60,950 nucleotides of DNA. Origin: Catenulispora pinistramenti. Its GTDB lineage: Bacteria > Actinomycetota > Actinomycetes > Streptomycetales > Catenulisporaceae. The DNA is taken from assembly GCF_018274385.1 (NCBI RefSeq), contig NZ_JAAFYZ010000038.1, positions 1 through 60,950 on the forward strand, written 5' to 3'. Within the stretch, counting starts at the first letter, position 1. Each line of letters starts with the position of its first letter. The position numbers and the translations under genes were made by a program. The notes beneath the pieces were generated by a model, which was not told where the DNA came from, searched no databases, and was given only the letters and a program-made list of their open reading frames with translations. This document shows positions 53,692 through 60,950 of this stretch, one piece after another.

Positions 53692-54444
53692 TCAGCCCAT
53701 CTTGGCCACGAAGCGCAGCGGAACGTGGCGGATGACGAAGCCGAGGGGGATCCAGGGCCAGCCGGGGACCTTCGCCTCCGCACGCTCGGCCTCGATCGCC
53801 TTGACCATCGCCCGCACACCCTTCTCGGTCGACACCGTGAGCGGCATGTCCGCCGAGCGGGAACTCAGTTCGGAGGCTATGTAACCGGGCAGGATCGTCG
53901 ACACCTTGATCGGGGTGCCGACCAGGTCCGCGCGGATCCCCTCGGCCAGCGCCGAGATCCCGGCCTTGCTGGCGGCATAGGTCGTCAGATTGCGGGGCAG
54001 GCCCCTTACGGCGGTCATGGACGAGACGACCACGAGGTGGCCGGCCTGCTGAAACCGGAAGATCTCCAGCGCGGCCTCGCACTGCGCCAGCGCGGCGACG
54101 AAGTTGGTCTGGGCGGTCTGCACATTGGCCTCGAAGCCGCCGGTGCCGATCGGCCGCCCCTTGCCGACTCCGGCGTTGACGACGACCCGGTCCAGCCCGC
54201 CGAAGTCGTCGCGGAAGGCTTGGAAGACCTCGAAGACCCGCGCGTGGTCGTTGACGTCCAGAGCCCGGACCGCGACCTTGATCCCCGGGTGCGCGGCGAG
54301 GAGTTCTTCGCGCAGCAGGTCCAGGCGGTCGGTACGGCGCGCGCACAAAGCCAGGTCGCGTCCCTTGGCGGCGAAGTCCCGGGCCATCTGCTCCCCGAGC
54401 CCGGAACTGGCGCCGGTGATGAGTATGCGCTTGCGAACGCTCAT
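53692..54444 (-). CDS. SDR family oxidoreductase
   Basis: A 250-residue SDR. TGASSGLGEQMARDFAAKG is the cofactor motif, VNAGVGKG the NAG motif, VVSSMTAVRG holds the catalytic Ser and YAASKAGI the Tyr/Lys. The C-terminus PLGFVIRHVPLRFVAKMG resembles SDRs acting on lipophilic substrates. The start at 54444 follows AAGGGA. It lies between two quinone oxidoreductase genes on the same strand. Confidence 0.9.
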   Translation of the reverse strand: MSVRKRILITGASSGLGEQMARDFAAKGRDLALCARRTDRLDLLREELLAAHPGIKVAVRALDVNDHARVFEVFQAFRDDFGGLDRVVVNAGVGKGRPIGTGGFEANVQTAQTNFVAALAQCEAALEIFRFQQAGHLVVVSSMTAVRGLPRNLTTYAASKAGISALAEGIRADLVGTPIKVSTILPGYIASELSSRSADMPLTVSTEKGVRAMVKAIEAERAEAKVPGWPWIPLGFVIRHVPLRFVAKMG

Positions 54445-54493
54445 GAGTGGTTTCCCTTGTCGATCCTGCGTCTTGCCATCGGACGGGTAAGCC

Positions 54494-55438
54494 TCAGAAG
54501 GTGAGGACGATCTTGCCGACCTTGCCGCCGCCGGCGAAGTACTCGTAGGCATCGGCGACCTGGTCCAGCGGGTAGGCCGCGGCCAGTGGCACGTGAACGC
54601 GTCCCGCGCTCACGGCCGGCAGCACATGCCGTTCGACCTGCCGGGCCAGCAGCGCCTTCTCCTCCAGGGAACGGGTGCGCAGGTTGGTCCCGACGATGCT
54701 GGCGCGCCGGTACACCAGGTCGATGAGATCGAGGTCGGCGTTGAAGCCGCCGCCGACCCCGATCACGACGATGCGGCCGCCGGTGGCCAGCGACTGCAGG
54801 TCGGTGGCGATGTTCGGGCCGCCGACGAGTTCGAGGATCACGTCGTAAGGCCCGCCGGAGGTGAAGTCATCCGGGGCGATCACGTCCGCGCCGAGGGCGG
54901 CCACCGCGGAGCGGGACTCGGGATTGCGGACGGTGGCCGTCACCCGCGCGCCGATGGCGACGGCGAGCTGGACGGCGGCGGTGCCCACGCCACCGGCCGC
55001 GCCGTGCACCAGCAGGTGATCCCCGGCCTGGAGCCCGCCCTGGTTGAACAGCGCGTCGTAGGCGGTGGAGAACACCTCGGGAAACGCGCCGTCCTGCGGG
55101 CTGTCCAGATTCTCGGGGACGGGCATCAGCTGACGCTCGTTCACGACCGCCAGCTCGGCCTGCCCGGCACCGGCGACCAGGGCCATCACCGGGTCCCCGA
55201 GCGTGAAGCGGCTGACGCCCGGCCCGATGCCCGCGACCACGCCGGCCAGTTCCAGACCCGGGATGTCGTCCGGGACGCCGGAGCCGGGCGGCGGCGGATA
55301 CAGGCCGATCAGCTGCGCCTGGTCGGCGCCGTTCAGCCCGGCGGCGCGGACGCGGACCAGGACCTGTCCGGCGCCCGGTGCCGGGTCGGGGTGCTCGGCG
55401 ACGACGATCTTCCCGTCGCGGATGGTGGCGGCGCGCAT
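54494..55438 (-). CDS. Quinone oxidoreductase-like MDR protein
   Basis: A 314-residue MDR. MRAATIRDGKIVVAEHPDPA starts the GroES-like domain, with IPGLELAGVVAGIGPG, and VHGAAGGVGTAAVQLAVAIG is the nucleotide-binding motif. The end reads GGGKVGKIVLTF, the expected C-terminus. The start at 55438 follows CAGGAG. It is divergent from a TetR regulator with a 107-bp gap and precedes the SDR, forming a probable TetR-controlled unit. Confidence 0.9.
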   Translation of the reverse strand: MRAATIRDGKIVVAEHPDPAPGAGQVLVRVRAAGLNGADQAQLIGLYPPPPGSGVPDDIPGLELAGVVAGIGPGVSRFTLGDPVMALVAGAGQAELAVVNERQLMPVPENLDSPQDGAFPEVFSTAYDALFNQGGLQAGDHLLVHGAAGGVGTAAVQLAVAIGARVTATVRNPESRSAVAALGADVIAPDDFTSGGPYDVILELVGGPNIATDLQSLATGGRIVVIGVGGGFNADLDLIDLVYRRASIVGTNLRTRSLEEKALLARQVERHVLPAVSAGRVHVPLAAAYPLDQVADAYEYFAGGGKVGKIVLTF

Positions 55439-55506
55439 GGCGATCTCCTGACGTCGGGGGTGGCCGGGACGTGCCGCCGATCGCGGTGTAGCCGCCCTCA
55501 CCTGCG

Positions 55507-55527
55507 GATGTGTACAATGCCCACATT
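55507..55527. promoter_or_regulatory. Inverted repeat in the TetR/quinone oxidoreductase divergent promoter
   Basis: ATGTG (55508-55512) and CACAT (55522-55526) form an inverted repeat that covers a TACAAT -10-like hexamer at 55513-55518. A related ATGT/ACAT pair overlaps the TetR start region. This is a probable TetR operator. Confidence 0.5.
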
Positions 55528-55545
55528 AAAGAGAGGATGTGTGCA

Positions 55546-56127
55546 GTGTCAACATCGAAGCCCGGCTACCACCACGGCGACCTGCGTGCCGCGTGTCTGA
55601 CCGCGGCGCTGGAGCTGCTGGCCGAAGGCGACGCCTCGACGGTGTCGCTGCGCGCGGTGGCCCGGCGCGCGGGCGTGTCGCCCAACGCGCCCTACCGCCA
55701 CTACCCGGACAAGGACGCGCTGCTGGCGGCGATGGCCACCCGGGGATTCCATGATCTACGCGACGCGCTGATCCACGCCGACACCCAGGCCGCGGACGAG
55801 GACAGGTTCGTCCTGATGGCCCAGGCCTACGTCGGCTTCGGCATCGGCAACCCGGCGCTGTTCGGACTCATGTTCGGGCACCCCTGCAGCCGCAACCATC
55901 CGGAGACCTCGGCCGCCGCCGCCGAGACGATGGCGGTACTCGCCGAACGAGTCGGCACCCTCGTCCCGGCCGAGCAGCACGATGCGTTCCTGACCGGCGC
56001 CTGGGCCCTCGTCCACGGCCTGGCCGCGCTGGTCATGGACGGCAAACTCGCCGCCGACGACCGGTCGGCGCTCGACGCCATGATCCGCTCAGTCGTGGAG
56101 ACCATGCTCGGCAGGGTCGCCCACTGA
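55546..56127 (+). CDS. TetR family transcriptional regulator
   Basis: A 193-residue regulator. The helix-turn-helix is at residues 8-55 (GDLRAACLTAALELLAEGDA, RAVARRAGVSPNAPYRHYPD) and the C-terminal WHG-like domain has ALFGLMFGHPCS. The GTG at 55546 follows GAGAGG; an ATG at 55537 is an alternative. It is divergent from the quinone oxidoreductase/SDR genes, its likely targets. Confidence 0.92.
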   Translation: MSTSKPGYHHGDLRAACLTAALELLAEGDASTVSLRAVARRAGVSPNAPYRHYPDKDALLAAMATRGFHDLRDALIHADTQAADEDRFVLMAQAYVGFGIGNPALFGLMFGHPCSRNHPETSAAAAETMAVLAERVGTLVPAEQHDAFLTGAWALVHGLAALVMDGKLAADDRSALDAMIRSVVETMLGRVAH

Positions 56128-56184
56128 ATCTCTCATTGCGGCCCTCGGCGCGGCGGAACTAGCGGCGGAACCACAAGGGAGGAG

Positions 56185-56925
56185 TCACCGCGCTCTGGAC
56201 GCCGTCATCGCGGCCCCGACGATCCCCGCGCTGTTCCGGAGCGTGGCGGGAACGATCTCGGCCCTGATCCCCTCGATGAGCGGCAGGAACCGGTCGGCCT
56301 CGCGGCTGACGCCGCCGCCGATGATGAACAGGTCCGGGGAGAAGAGCATCTCCACGTGCGCCAGGTACTTCTGAACCCGGCGCGCCCAGTGCGCCCAGCT
56401 CAGCTTCTCGTCCTCCTTGGCCTTGGACGAGGCGTGCGTCTCCGCGTCGCGGCCGTGCAGTTCCAGATGACCGAGCTCGGTATTGCGAACGAGCCGGCCG
56501 TCGGTGAAGACCGCGCTGCCGATACCGGTCCCGAAGGTCAACAAGATGACCGTGCCGTCGCGGTCCCGCCCGGCCCCGAAGGCCATCTCGGCGATACCGG
56601 CCGCGTCGGCGTCGTTCAGCACCGTCACGGGCAGCCCCAACCGGGCACCGAGCAGCGCATGGGTGTCCAGGCCGATCCATTGCTTGTCCATGTTGGCGGC
56701 CGTGCGGGTGACACCGCCGGTGACGACGCCCGGGAACGTCATGCCCACCGGCCCGGTCCACCCGAAGTGGCCGACCACCTCGGCGACGGCGTCAGCCACG
56801 GCGTCGGGAGCGGACGGCTGCGGCGTCGCGACCTTGTAACGCTCCTCCGCGAGCTCTCCGCTGTCCAGGTCCACCGGAGCACCCTTGATCCCGGACCCGC
56901 CGATGTCCACACCGAAGATCTGCAC
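56185..56925 (-). CDS. ppgK: Polyphosphate glucokinase
   Basis: A 246-residue ROK-type kinase that phosphorylates glucose with polyphosphate or [21 protein letters not shown] is the phosphate-1 motif, [14 protein letters not shown] the glucose/catalytic region, and [13 protein letters not shown] phosphate-2. [11 protein letters not shown] and [12 protein letters not shown] match actinobacterial PpgK. The GTG at 56925 is taken since the frame upstream lacks similarity. It is a housekeeping gene, which helps mark the window as actinobacterial chromosome. Confidence 0.95.
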   Translation of the reverse strand: MQIFGVDIGGSGIKGAPVDLDSGELAEERYKVATPQPSAPDAVADAVAEVVGHFGWTGPVGMTFPGVVTGGVTRTAANMDKQWIGLDTHALLGARLGLPVTVLNDADAAGIAEMAFGAGRDRDGTVILLTFGTGIGSAVFTDGRLVRNTELGHLELHGRDAETHASSKAKEDEKLSWAHWARRVQKYLAHVEMLFSPDLFIIGGGVSREADRFLPLIEGIRAEIVPATLRNSAGIVGAAMTASRAR

Positions 56926-57010
56926 GGACTCGACGATAGAGCCGGACGCCGACGGCCGCAGCCGGGATGCGCGGTGCGTCCATCCCGAACTGTTCTTTCG
57001 CCGAGGGCTT

Positions 57011-57724
57011 TCACCCGACATGCCCCGTGATGAGCTCATAGAAGATCGGCTCGCCGGTCGTCGTGACCCGGTGCTGGAACCGGGTTCGTTCCGTCACCAC
57101 CAGAGCGCCGTCGGCCGCCAGCCGCTCGACGGCGACGCCGAACCCGTCCGGATCCGACGCGGCCAGCCACCGCTCATCGATGGTGAAGGCCGCGGGCGCG
57201 CCGGCCGGCAGGACCGCGAGTGCGTTCTCCAGCGCCTTCGGCGTGGCATGCGTGCCACCGAACGCCCCTGCCGACACCAGGCCGTCGAACGCATAGGGGC
57301 GTAGCGCCACGCTCAGTGCGTCACCAAGCAAGAAGTCGCCCACCACGTAGTCGGCGTAGACGCCCGGCCGGTCGCGCAGACTCGCCGCGCGCGCCGCCGG
57401 CAGCGAGTCGACCCCGACGACCCGGGCCACACCGCCGCGCCGCACCAGCTCGCCGACCAATCCCGTGCCGGCACCGACGTCGAGGACCGTCATCGAACCC
57501 GGATCCAACCCGCGCCGCACGGCCGTCCTGAGGAAGCCCTCCGCCGCGACCTGCGGCGATCTGCACCGCAGCCGTTCCTGGACGACGTACTCGTACAGGC
57601 CGGGCACGGCATACACCCGCTCGTACTCGTGCAAGTGCACTACATCGTGCTCGCTCAACGCTATGTACTCGCCGTCAGCTTCCGGCGGCCCCAGCAGACG
57701 GACACCCGCAAACGCATCAGCCAT
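57011..57724 (-). CDS. Class I SAM-dependent methyltransferase
   Basis: About 237 residues. The SAM-binding motif [15 protein letters not shown] is near residue 75, the acidic VVGVDS follows and DGLVSAGAF is motif IV-like. The family includes methyltransferases of small molecules and some lipids; no specific substrate is evident. An alternative ATG two codons upstream (57730) is possible. It is followed by ppgK in the same direction after 85 bp. Confidence 0.85.
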   Translation of the reverse strand: MADAFAGVRLLGPPEADGEYIALSEHDVVHLHEYERVYAVPGLYEYVVQERLRCRSPQVAAEGFLRTAVRRGLDPGSMTVLDVGAGTGLVGELVRRGGVARVVGVDSLPAARAASLRDRPGVYADYVVGDFLLGDALSVALRPYAFDGLVSAGAFGGTHATPKALENALAVLPAGAPAAFTIDERWLAASDPDGFGVAVERLAADGALVVTERTRFQHRVTTTGEPIFYELITGHVG

Positions 57725-57734
57725 GACCATGACA

Positions 57735-58679
57735 CTATGCGACCGTGTCCGGATCTCCCGTGCCCGTGCCCGTGCCCGTGCCCGACCGCTCCCGAAGCGC
57801 CGCCCGCAGCGCGGACTCGATATCCGCGTCACGAAATCGGAACCCGGCCGCCGACAACCGCTCGGGCAGAACCCGCAAACTGCCCAGCACCTCCGGCCCC
57901 ATCTGCCCGACGCCGATACGCAACGCCCACACCGGCAACCGCAACCGCGCCGTCTTGCCAACGGCCGAAGCCAGCGCCCGGGTGAAGTCAGTTGCTCGAA
58001 GTGGAGCCGGAGCCGACAAGTTGTAGGGGCCTTCGGCCTCCGGACGCTCGGCTAGAAAGCGGACAGCCTCGACCGCGTCGTGCAACGAAAGAAAGCTCCA
58101 ATAGGCCCGCCCCGACCCCAAGGTCGTGCCCAAGCCGAACCGGAACGGCGTCAACAGCCGCGGCAGCAAACCGCCGGCCGCCGACAACACCAAGGCGGTC
58201 CGCAGGTGACAGACCCGCACACCGGCCTCGGTGGCCGGCCTGGTGGCAGCCTCCCACCGCGCGGTGACCAGCGGCAGAAACCCGTCGGTTCCCGCCGCGC
58301 TCGCCTCGGTGAGTTCCTCGTCCGCGCGCTCGACGCCGTAGTACCTGATCCCGGACATCGAGACCAGGACGGGCGGTGGTGCGGCGGCCCGCGCCGTCAT
58401 CGCGGCCAGCGCCGACGCGGTGCCGATCCGGCTGGACGCGATCAGTTCGCGATAGCGGGCATCCCAACGCCGGTCGCCCAGTGGCGCGCCGGCCAGGTTG
58501 ATCACCACGTCAGCGCGGTCGACCAGGTGCGGATCGGGGCGACCCGGATCCCACTGTGCCTCATCAGGGCCCTGTGCCGGTCGACGGACGAGGCGGACCA
58601 CCTCATGGCCGGCAGCCCGATAGGCCGTACAGAGGGCGCCGCCGATCAGCCCGCTGGACCCGGCGACGACTACCCGCAC
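57735..58679 (-). CDS. TIGR01777 family (SDR39U1-like) epimerase/oxidoreductase
   Basis: A 314-residue extended SDR. VVVAGSSGLIGGALCTAYRA is the cofactor motif, VVINLAGAPLGDRRW and SSRIGTASALAAM are diagnostic of the TIGR01777 group, and YYGVERADEELTE and a C-terminal DUF1731-like domain follow. The last residues are a (Gly-Thr)n run encoded by a CCCGTG hexamer repeat near 57757-57786. The start GTG adjoins the stop of the membrane protein upstream with no gap. Function in bacteria is unclear. Confidence 0.9.
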   Translation of the reverse strand: MRVVVAGSSGLIGGALCTAYRAAGHEVVRLVRRPAQGPDEAQWDPGRPDPHLVDRADVVINLAGAPLGDRRWDARYRELIASSRIGTASALAAMTARAAAPPPVLVSMSGIRYYGVERADEELTEASAAGTDGFLPLVTARWEAATRPATEAGVRVCHLRTALVLSAAGGLLPRLLTPFRFGLGTTLGSGRAYWSFLSLHDAVEAVRFLAERPEAEGPYNLSAPAPLRATDFTRALASAVGKTARLRLPVWALRIGVGQMGPEVLGSLRVLPERLSAAGFRFRDADIESALRAALRERSGTGTGTGTGDPDTVA

Positions 58680-59150
58680 CTACCCGCGCCCGACACTGGC
58701 CACCAGCGTGAGCACGAACCCGGCCCCGACCAGCAGCCAGATCGCCCGTGCGCTCCTGCGCAGCTTGCGACGGAAGTCCGGACGCTCCTGCGCGAGCGCG
58801 AAGACCCGCGCCGGCCAGTGGCGCCACGACACGTGCACGAACACGGCGGTCGCGGCCACGTCCAGGACGAGCGCGATGCCGTAGACCACCCGCGACCCCG
58901 ACCACGGGCCCACGGCGATCACCGCCGAGGCGCTGGCGATCAAGGTCGCCGCCATCGCCAGGACTCGCCAACGATTGCCATGAGCGAGCACCGTGAGGAA
59001 CTCCTCCAGCTGGTCATCCTCGCGGAAGAACCGAGCACTCCGAGGCTGTACAACCGCGAGACTGTAGGTCATGGAGCCGGTCCACACCGCGGCCGGCAGG
59101 AGATATACGGCTTCGAGGATCACGATCGGCACAGTACGCCATCGGCCCAT
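58680..59150 (-). CDS. Small integral membrane protein of unknown function
   Basis: About 156 residues (180 if a TTG at 59222 is used) with four likely membrane segments: TVPIVILEAVYLLPAAVWTG, MAATLIASASAVIAV, VVYGIALVLDVAATAVFVHV and IWLLVGAGFVLTLVA. I do not recognise the family. It is transcribed directly into the TIGR01777 gene (zero gap), so the two are probably co-expressed. Confidence 0.7.
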   Translation of the reverse strand: MGRWRTVPIVILEAVYLLPAAVWTGSMTYSLAVVQPRSARFFREDDQLEEFLTVLAHGNRWRVLAMAATLIASASAVIAVGPWSGSRVVYGIALVLDVAATAVFVHVSWRHWPARVFALAQERPDFRRKLRRSARAIWLLVGAGFVLTLVASVGRG

Positions 59151-59272
59151 GTCACAGAAGGCGAAGCCCTGGTAAGAGGGTTGTCCGGGCTGGGGGCGGC
59201 ACACCAGGGCGGGGTCGTTCAAGTGGCCTACTCAGCATGAAGCAGGCTACTCCCCGTCCATATGCTGGCAAT

Positions 59273-59833
59273 ATGGACAGCCAGCCGTCGTACCCCGACC
59301 CGCCCGAGCAGGGACAGGGCCCATACGGCACGCCCGGCTACCAGGGCATTCCGCAGGCGCCGCCCGTCCCGCCCGGCGGATACCCGGCCCAGCCTCCGGC
59401 GGCCGTACCGCAGGGCATGCACTACGACCCGAACACCGAGCTGACCCTCCCCGACGGCGTGGAGCTCGCCAGCGTCGGCCGACGGATCGGGGCCTACTTC
59501 CTGTCCCTGGTGCTGATCGTCGTCACCCTCGTGATCGGATACGTCATCTGGGGCTTGATCGCCTGGAGCAAGGGACGCAGCCCAGCCCTGCAGGTACTCG
59601 GCATGCGCTGCTGGAAGCCGGCGGACAACCGGGTAGCCGGCTGGGGCACGATGGCCCTGCGCGACGTCGTCGGCGGTATCGCCCAAGGAATCCTCGGCTT
59701 CATCACCGGCCTTGTGTCCTTCATCCTGTTCGTCAGCGGCAGGCAGCACAAGTCGATTCCCGACTGGGTGGGAAGCACGGTCGTCGTCCACGACCCGGGC
59801 AAGGCCCTCGATAGCTGGCAGCGGGACTGGTGA
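59273..59833 (+). CDS. RDD family membrane protein
   Basis: About 186 residues. The first 60 are proline/glycine/glutamine-rich and probably cytoplasmic (QPSYPDPPEQGQGPYG). The RDD domain begins at VGRRIGAYFLSLVLIVVTLV, continues with KGRSPALQVLGMRCWKPAD and FITGLVSFILFVSGR, and ends with PDWVGSTVVV. An upstream ATG at 59237 is possible. RDD proteins are small membrane proteins, some implicated in Na+/H+ exchange; the role here is unknown. Confidence 0.85.
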   Translation: MDSQPSYPDPPEQGQGPYGTPGYQGIPQAPPVPPGGYPAQPPAAVPQGMHYDPNTELTLPDGVELASVGRRIGAYFLSLVLIVVTLVIGYVIWGLIAWSKGRSPALQVLGMRCWKPADNRVAGWGTMALRDVVGGIAQGILGFITGLVSFILFVSGRQHKSIPDWVGSTVVVHDPGKALDSWQRDW

Positions 59834-59969
59834 CTCAGCCCGGGTAGTGCCGTTTCGGGCAACGTTTGCCTGGGAGTTCGCGCTTTGTTCGGGAGTCCGC
59901 GACGTGGTTCGCGATGTGGTTCGCGATGTGCCGTCGCCGGGTGGGATCCGTTGGCGGGTTGAGTCTGCT

Positions 59970-60216
59970 GGGGCTGGCGTTTGTGGGCCGGGTTGCGGTT
60001 GGGGTGTGGGTTGAAAGGCGATTTTTACGGCCTTCGGTCATAGTTGTGCCGGTTCGGGGTTCGGGGCGGCGGGTGTGTTTGTCGGCTGCCGGTTTTCGCG
60101 TTCACAACCCCGCCCCACCTCAGGCCTCTTCAACTCCGGCAAGTCAGAGCAAGGACAAAGGCCAGATCAAGAGCAAGATCAAGAGCCACAAGCAAGATCA
60201 AAGTCAAGGGCTGTGA
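59970..60216 (+). repeat. Dispersed repeat, copy B
   Basis: This stretch matches the reverse complement of 112-390 from GGGGCTGG through the GTTCACAACCCCGCCCCACC core to the AGATCAAGAGC-type tail. Between 59834 and this repeat I see nothing beyond non-coding DNA. Most differences between the copies would change residues in any shared frame, so it is not a conserved coding unit. Confidence 0.85.
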
Positions 60217-60320
60217 TGAAGGGCCGGGCCTCCGGCGGGCCTCGGCAACCTCAGGGAAACTAGCGCGGTTCCCTCGGGTGGCCGGGTGAGTCTCAGCGGC
60301 TGCGGTCCCTGAGGTGGTGC

Positions 60321-60495
60321 GGTCCGTTCCCCTCGGTCGCGTCGTCAGCCCGGGGGGTACAGCACCGGTGTCCGGGGGTAAAGTCCGCGCGCGGCGGTTG
60401 TGCAGGTAGGCGGCGGTTTCGCACGGCGCGAACTTGACCCCCGGCCACCGGCACTGTAGGCGAAGCCCTGCCGACGCGACCGAGGGGAACGAACC
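60321..60495. repeat. Long imperfect palindrome (about 70-bp arms)
   Basis: The left arm 60321-60390 and the reverse complement of the right arm 60427-60495 align nearly end to end: both begin GGTYCGTTCCCCTCGGTCGC and continue to CCGGGGGTMAAGTYCGCG. A 36-base loop separates them. The transcript could fold into a hairpin of about 70 bp. This resembles a MITE or REP-like element. No gene is supported within it. Confidence 0.8.
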
Positions 60496-60570
60496 GAAAA
60501 CCAGCCGGAGAAGTGCAAAGCAGGGGGTGCGGTACCGGCGGCTCGGCGAGCACGGCCGCCAGTCAGGGTA

Positions 60571-60678
60571 CTGGCAGCGCGGCAGTCCCGAAGGTGCGCA
60601 TTCTGGGCTGGCGAGCTCAGCCGCTGGTCTGGGGGCTGGCAGTGCAGCAGTCCCGAAGGTGCGCATTCTGGGCTGGCG
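60571..60678. repeat. Direct repeat of about 42 bp, 65-bp period
   Basis: CTGGCAGCGCGGCAGTCCCG (from 60571) and CTGGCAGTGCAGCAGTCCCG (from 60636) each continue with the same GAAGGTGCGCATTCTGGG sequence. The two copies are 65 bp apart in a gene-free region. Confidence 0.8.
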
Positions 60679-60883
60679 GGCGCAGGCGCAGGCGCAGGTG
60701 TGGGCACGGGCTCGCCTGGCCGCCGAGATCGCCGCCGCCGCATGACAGATAGACCTGGCCACCAAGGCATGCCGCCTACCGCACCCGGGCATGTTCCCGA
60801 CCAACCGACCACCGGCCCGCCGCCCACACCCTCACCGGCAGCCGCAGCAGCCAACCGGTGTCCTCGTTCCCTGCGTTTTGTAT

Positions 60884-60950
60884 TTCTCCGGCTGGTTTTC
60901 GGTTCGTTCCCCTCGGTCGCGTCGGCAGGGCTTCGCCTACAGTGCCGGTG
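60884..60950. repeat. Inverted copy of the palindrome arm at the window edge
   Basis: This 67-bp segment is a perfect reverse complement of 60446-60512 and extends to, probably past, the end of the window. It is a further copy of the arm of the 60321-60495 palindrome, so a second such element probably starts here. Confidence 0.85.

Noticed and set aside
60546-60800. Possible gene or transposase fragment near the right end
   Set aside because: Open frames are repeat-derived, Arg/Ala-rich and interrupted, with no recognisable domain.

Overview
The window is uniformly high-GC DNA with many GTG starts, tightly overlapping operons, a polyphosphate glucokinase, and actinobacterial-style regulators and redox enzymes. 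It therefore looks like a chromosomal stretch of a filamentous or soil actinomycete (Actinomycetota). A Catenulispora/Streptomyces-like host is plausible, but the genus cannot be fixed from sequence alone. I saw no rRNA, tRNA, CRISPR array, phage module or recognisable transposase.

Region 1 (about 0.5-24 kb) is an aromatic-compound catabolic island. A GntR regulator and an SDR precede a plus-strand operon of a fumarylacetoacetate-hydrolase-family enzyme, a VOC extradiol dioxygenase and an MhpA-like flavin hydroxylase, followed by a broken CoA-transferase (scoA/scoB deletion fusion). Next come a flavin-dependent two-component monooxygenase oxygenase, a PucR regulator with an internal deletion, and a complete class I P450 set (P450, [3Fe-4S] ferredoxin, ferredoxin reductase, HxlR regulator). 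A minus-strand operon then encodes SDR-cupin-MhpC-MhpB-MhpD-MhpF-MhpE. It converts a catechol-type ring-cleavage product to pyruvate and acetyl-CoA, ends in a clear intrinsic terminator, and is flanked by a divergent IclR (MhpR-type) gene with paired 17-bp palindromes. A cupin, an FMO/BVMO-like monooxygenase and an FMN reductase follow.

Region 2 (about 24-35 kb) holds small regulator-enzyme units: XRE/SDR, AraC/SnoaL, TetR with a hydrolase, MBL-fold protein, decayed ORF and DHA2 efflux pump, a quinone oxidoreductase, and MarR/LigB-type dioxygenase with three palindromic operators. Region 3 (35-42.8 kb) has a plus-strand operon (bicupin, HpcH/HpaI aldolase, SnoaL-like protein, DUF3500 protein). 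It converges on a second oxygenase/flavin reductase/PucR set, paralogous to the one in region 1 and damaged in a complementary way. A LysR gene follows.

Region 4 (43-52.6 kb) is a nitrogen-scavenging operon: urea transporter, ureA, a CbiX-like protein with a histidine-rich tail, ureB, ureC, ureF, ureG, ureD and two ammonium transporters. There is no ureE; the His-rich chelatase-like protein is the obvious candidate for nickel handling, and both Amt proteins have Glu in place of the first pore histidine.

Region 5 (52.6-59.8 kb) carries two quinone oxidoreductases, an SDR, TetR, polyphosphate glucokinase, a methyltransferase, a TIGR01777 epimerase, and two membrane proteins. The two ends of the window hold a roughly 250-bp dispersed repeat in opposite orientation. 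The right end also has a long imperfect palindrome and further copies of its arm, so this gene-free right kilobase is repeat-dense.
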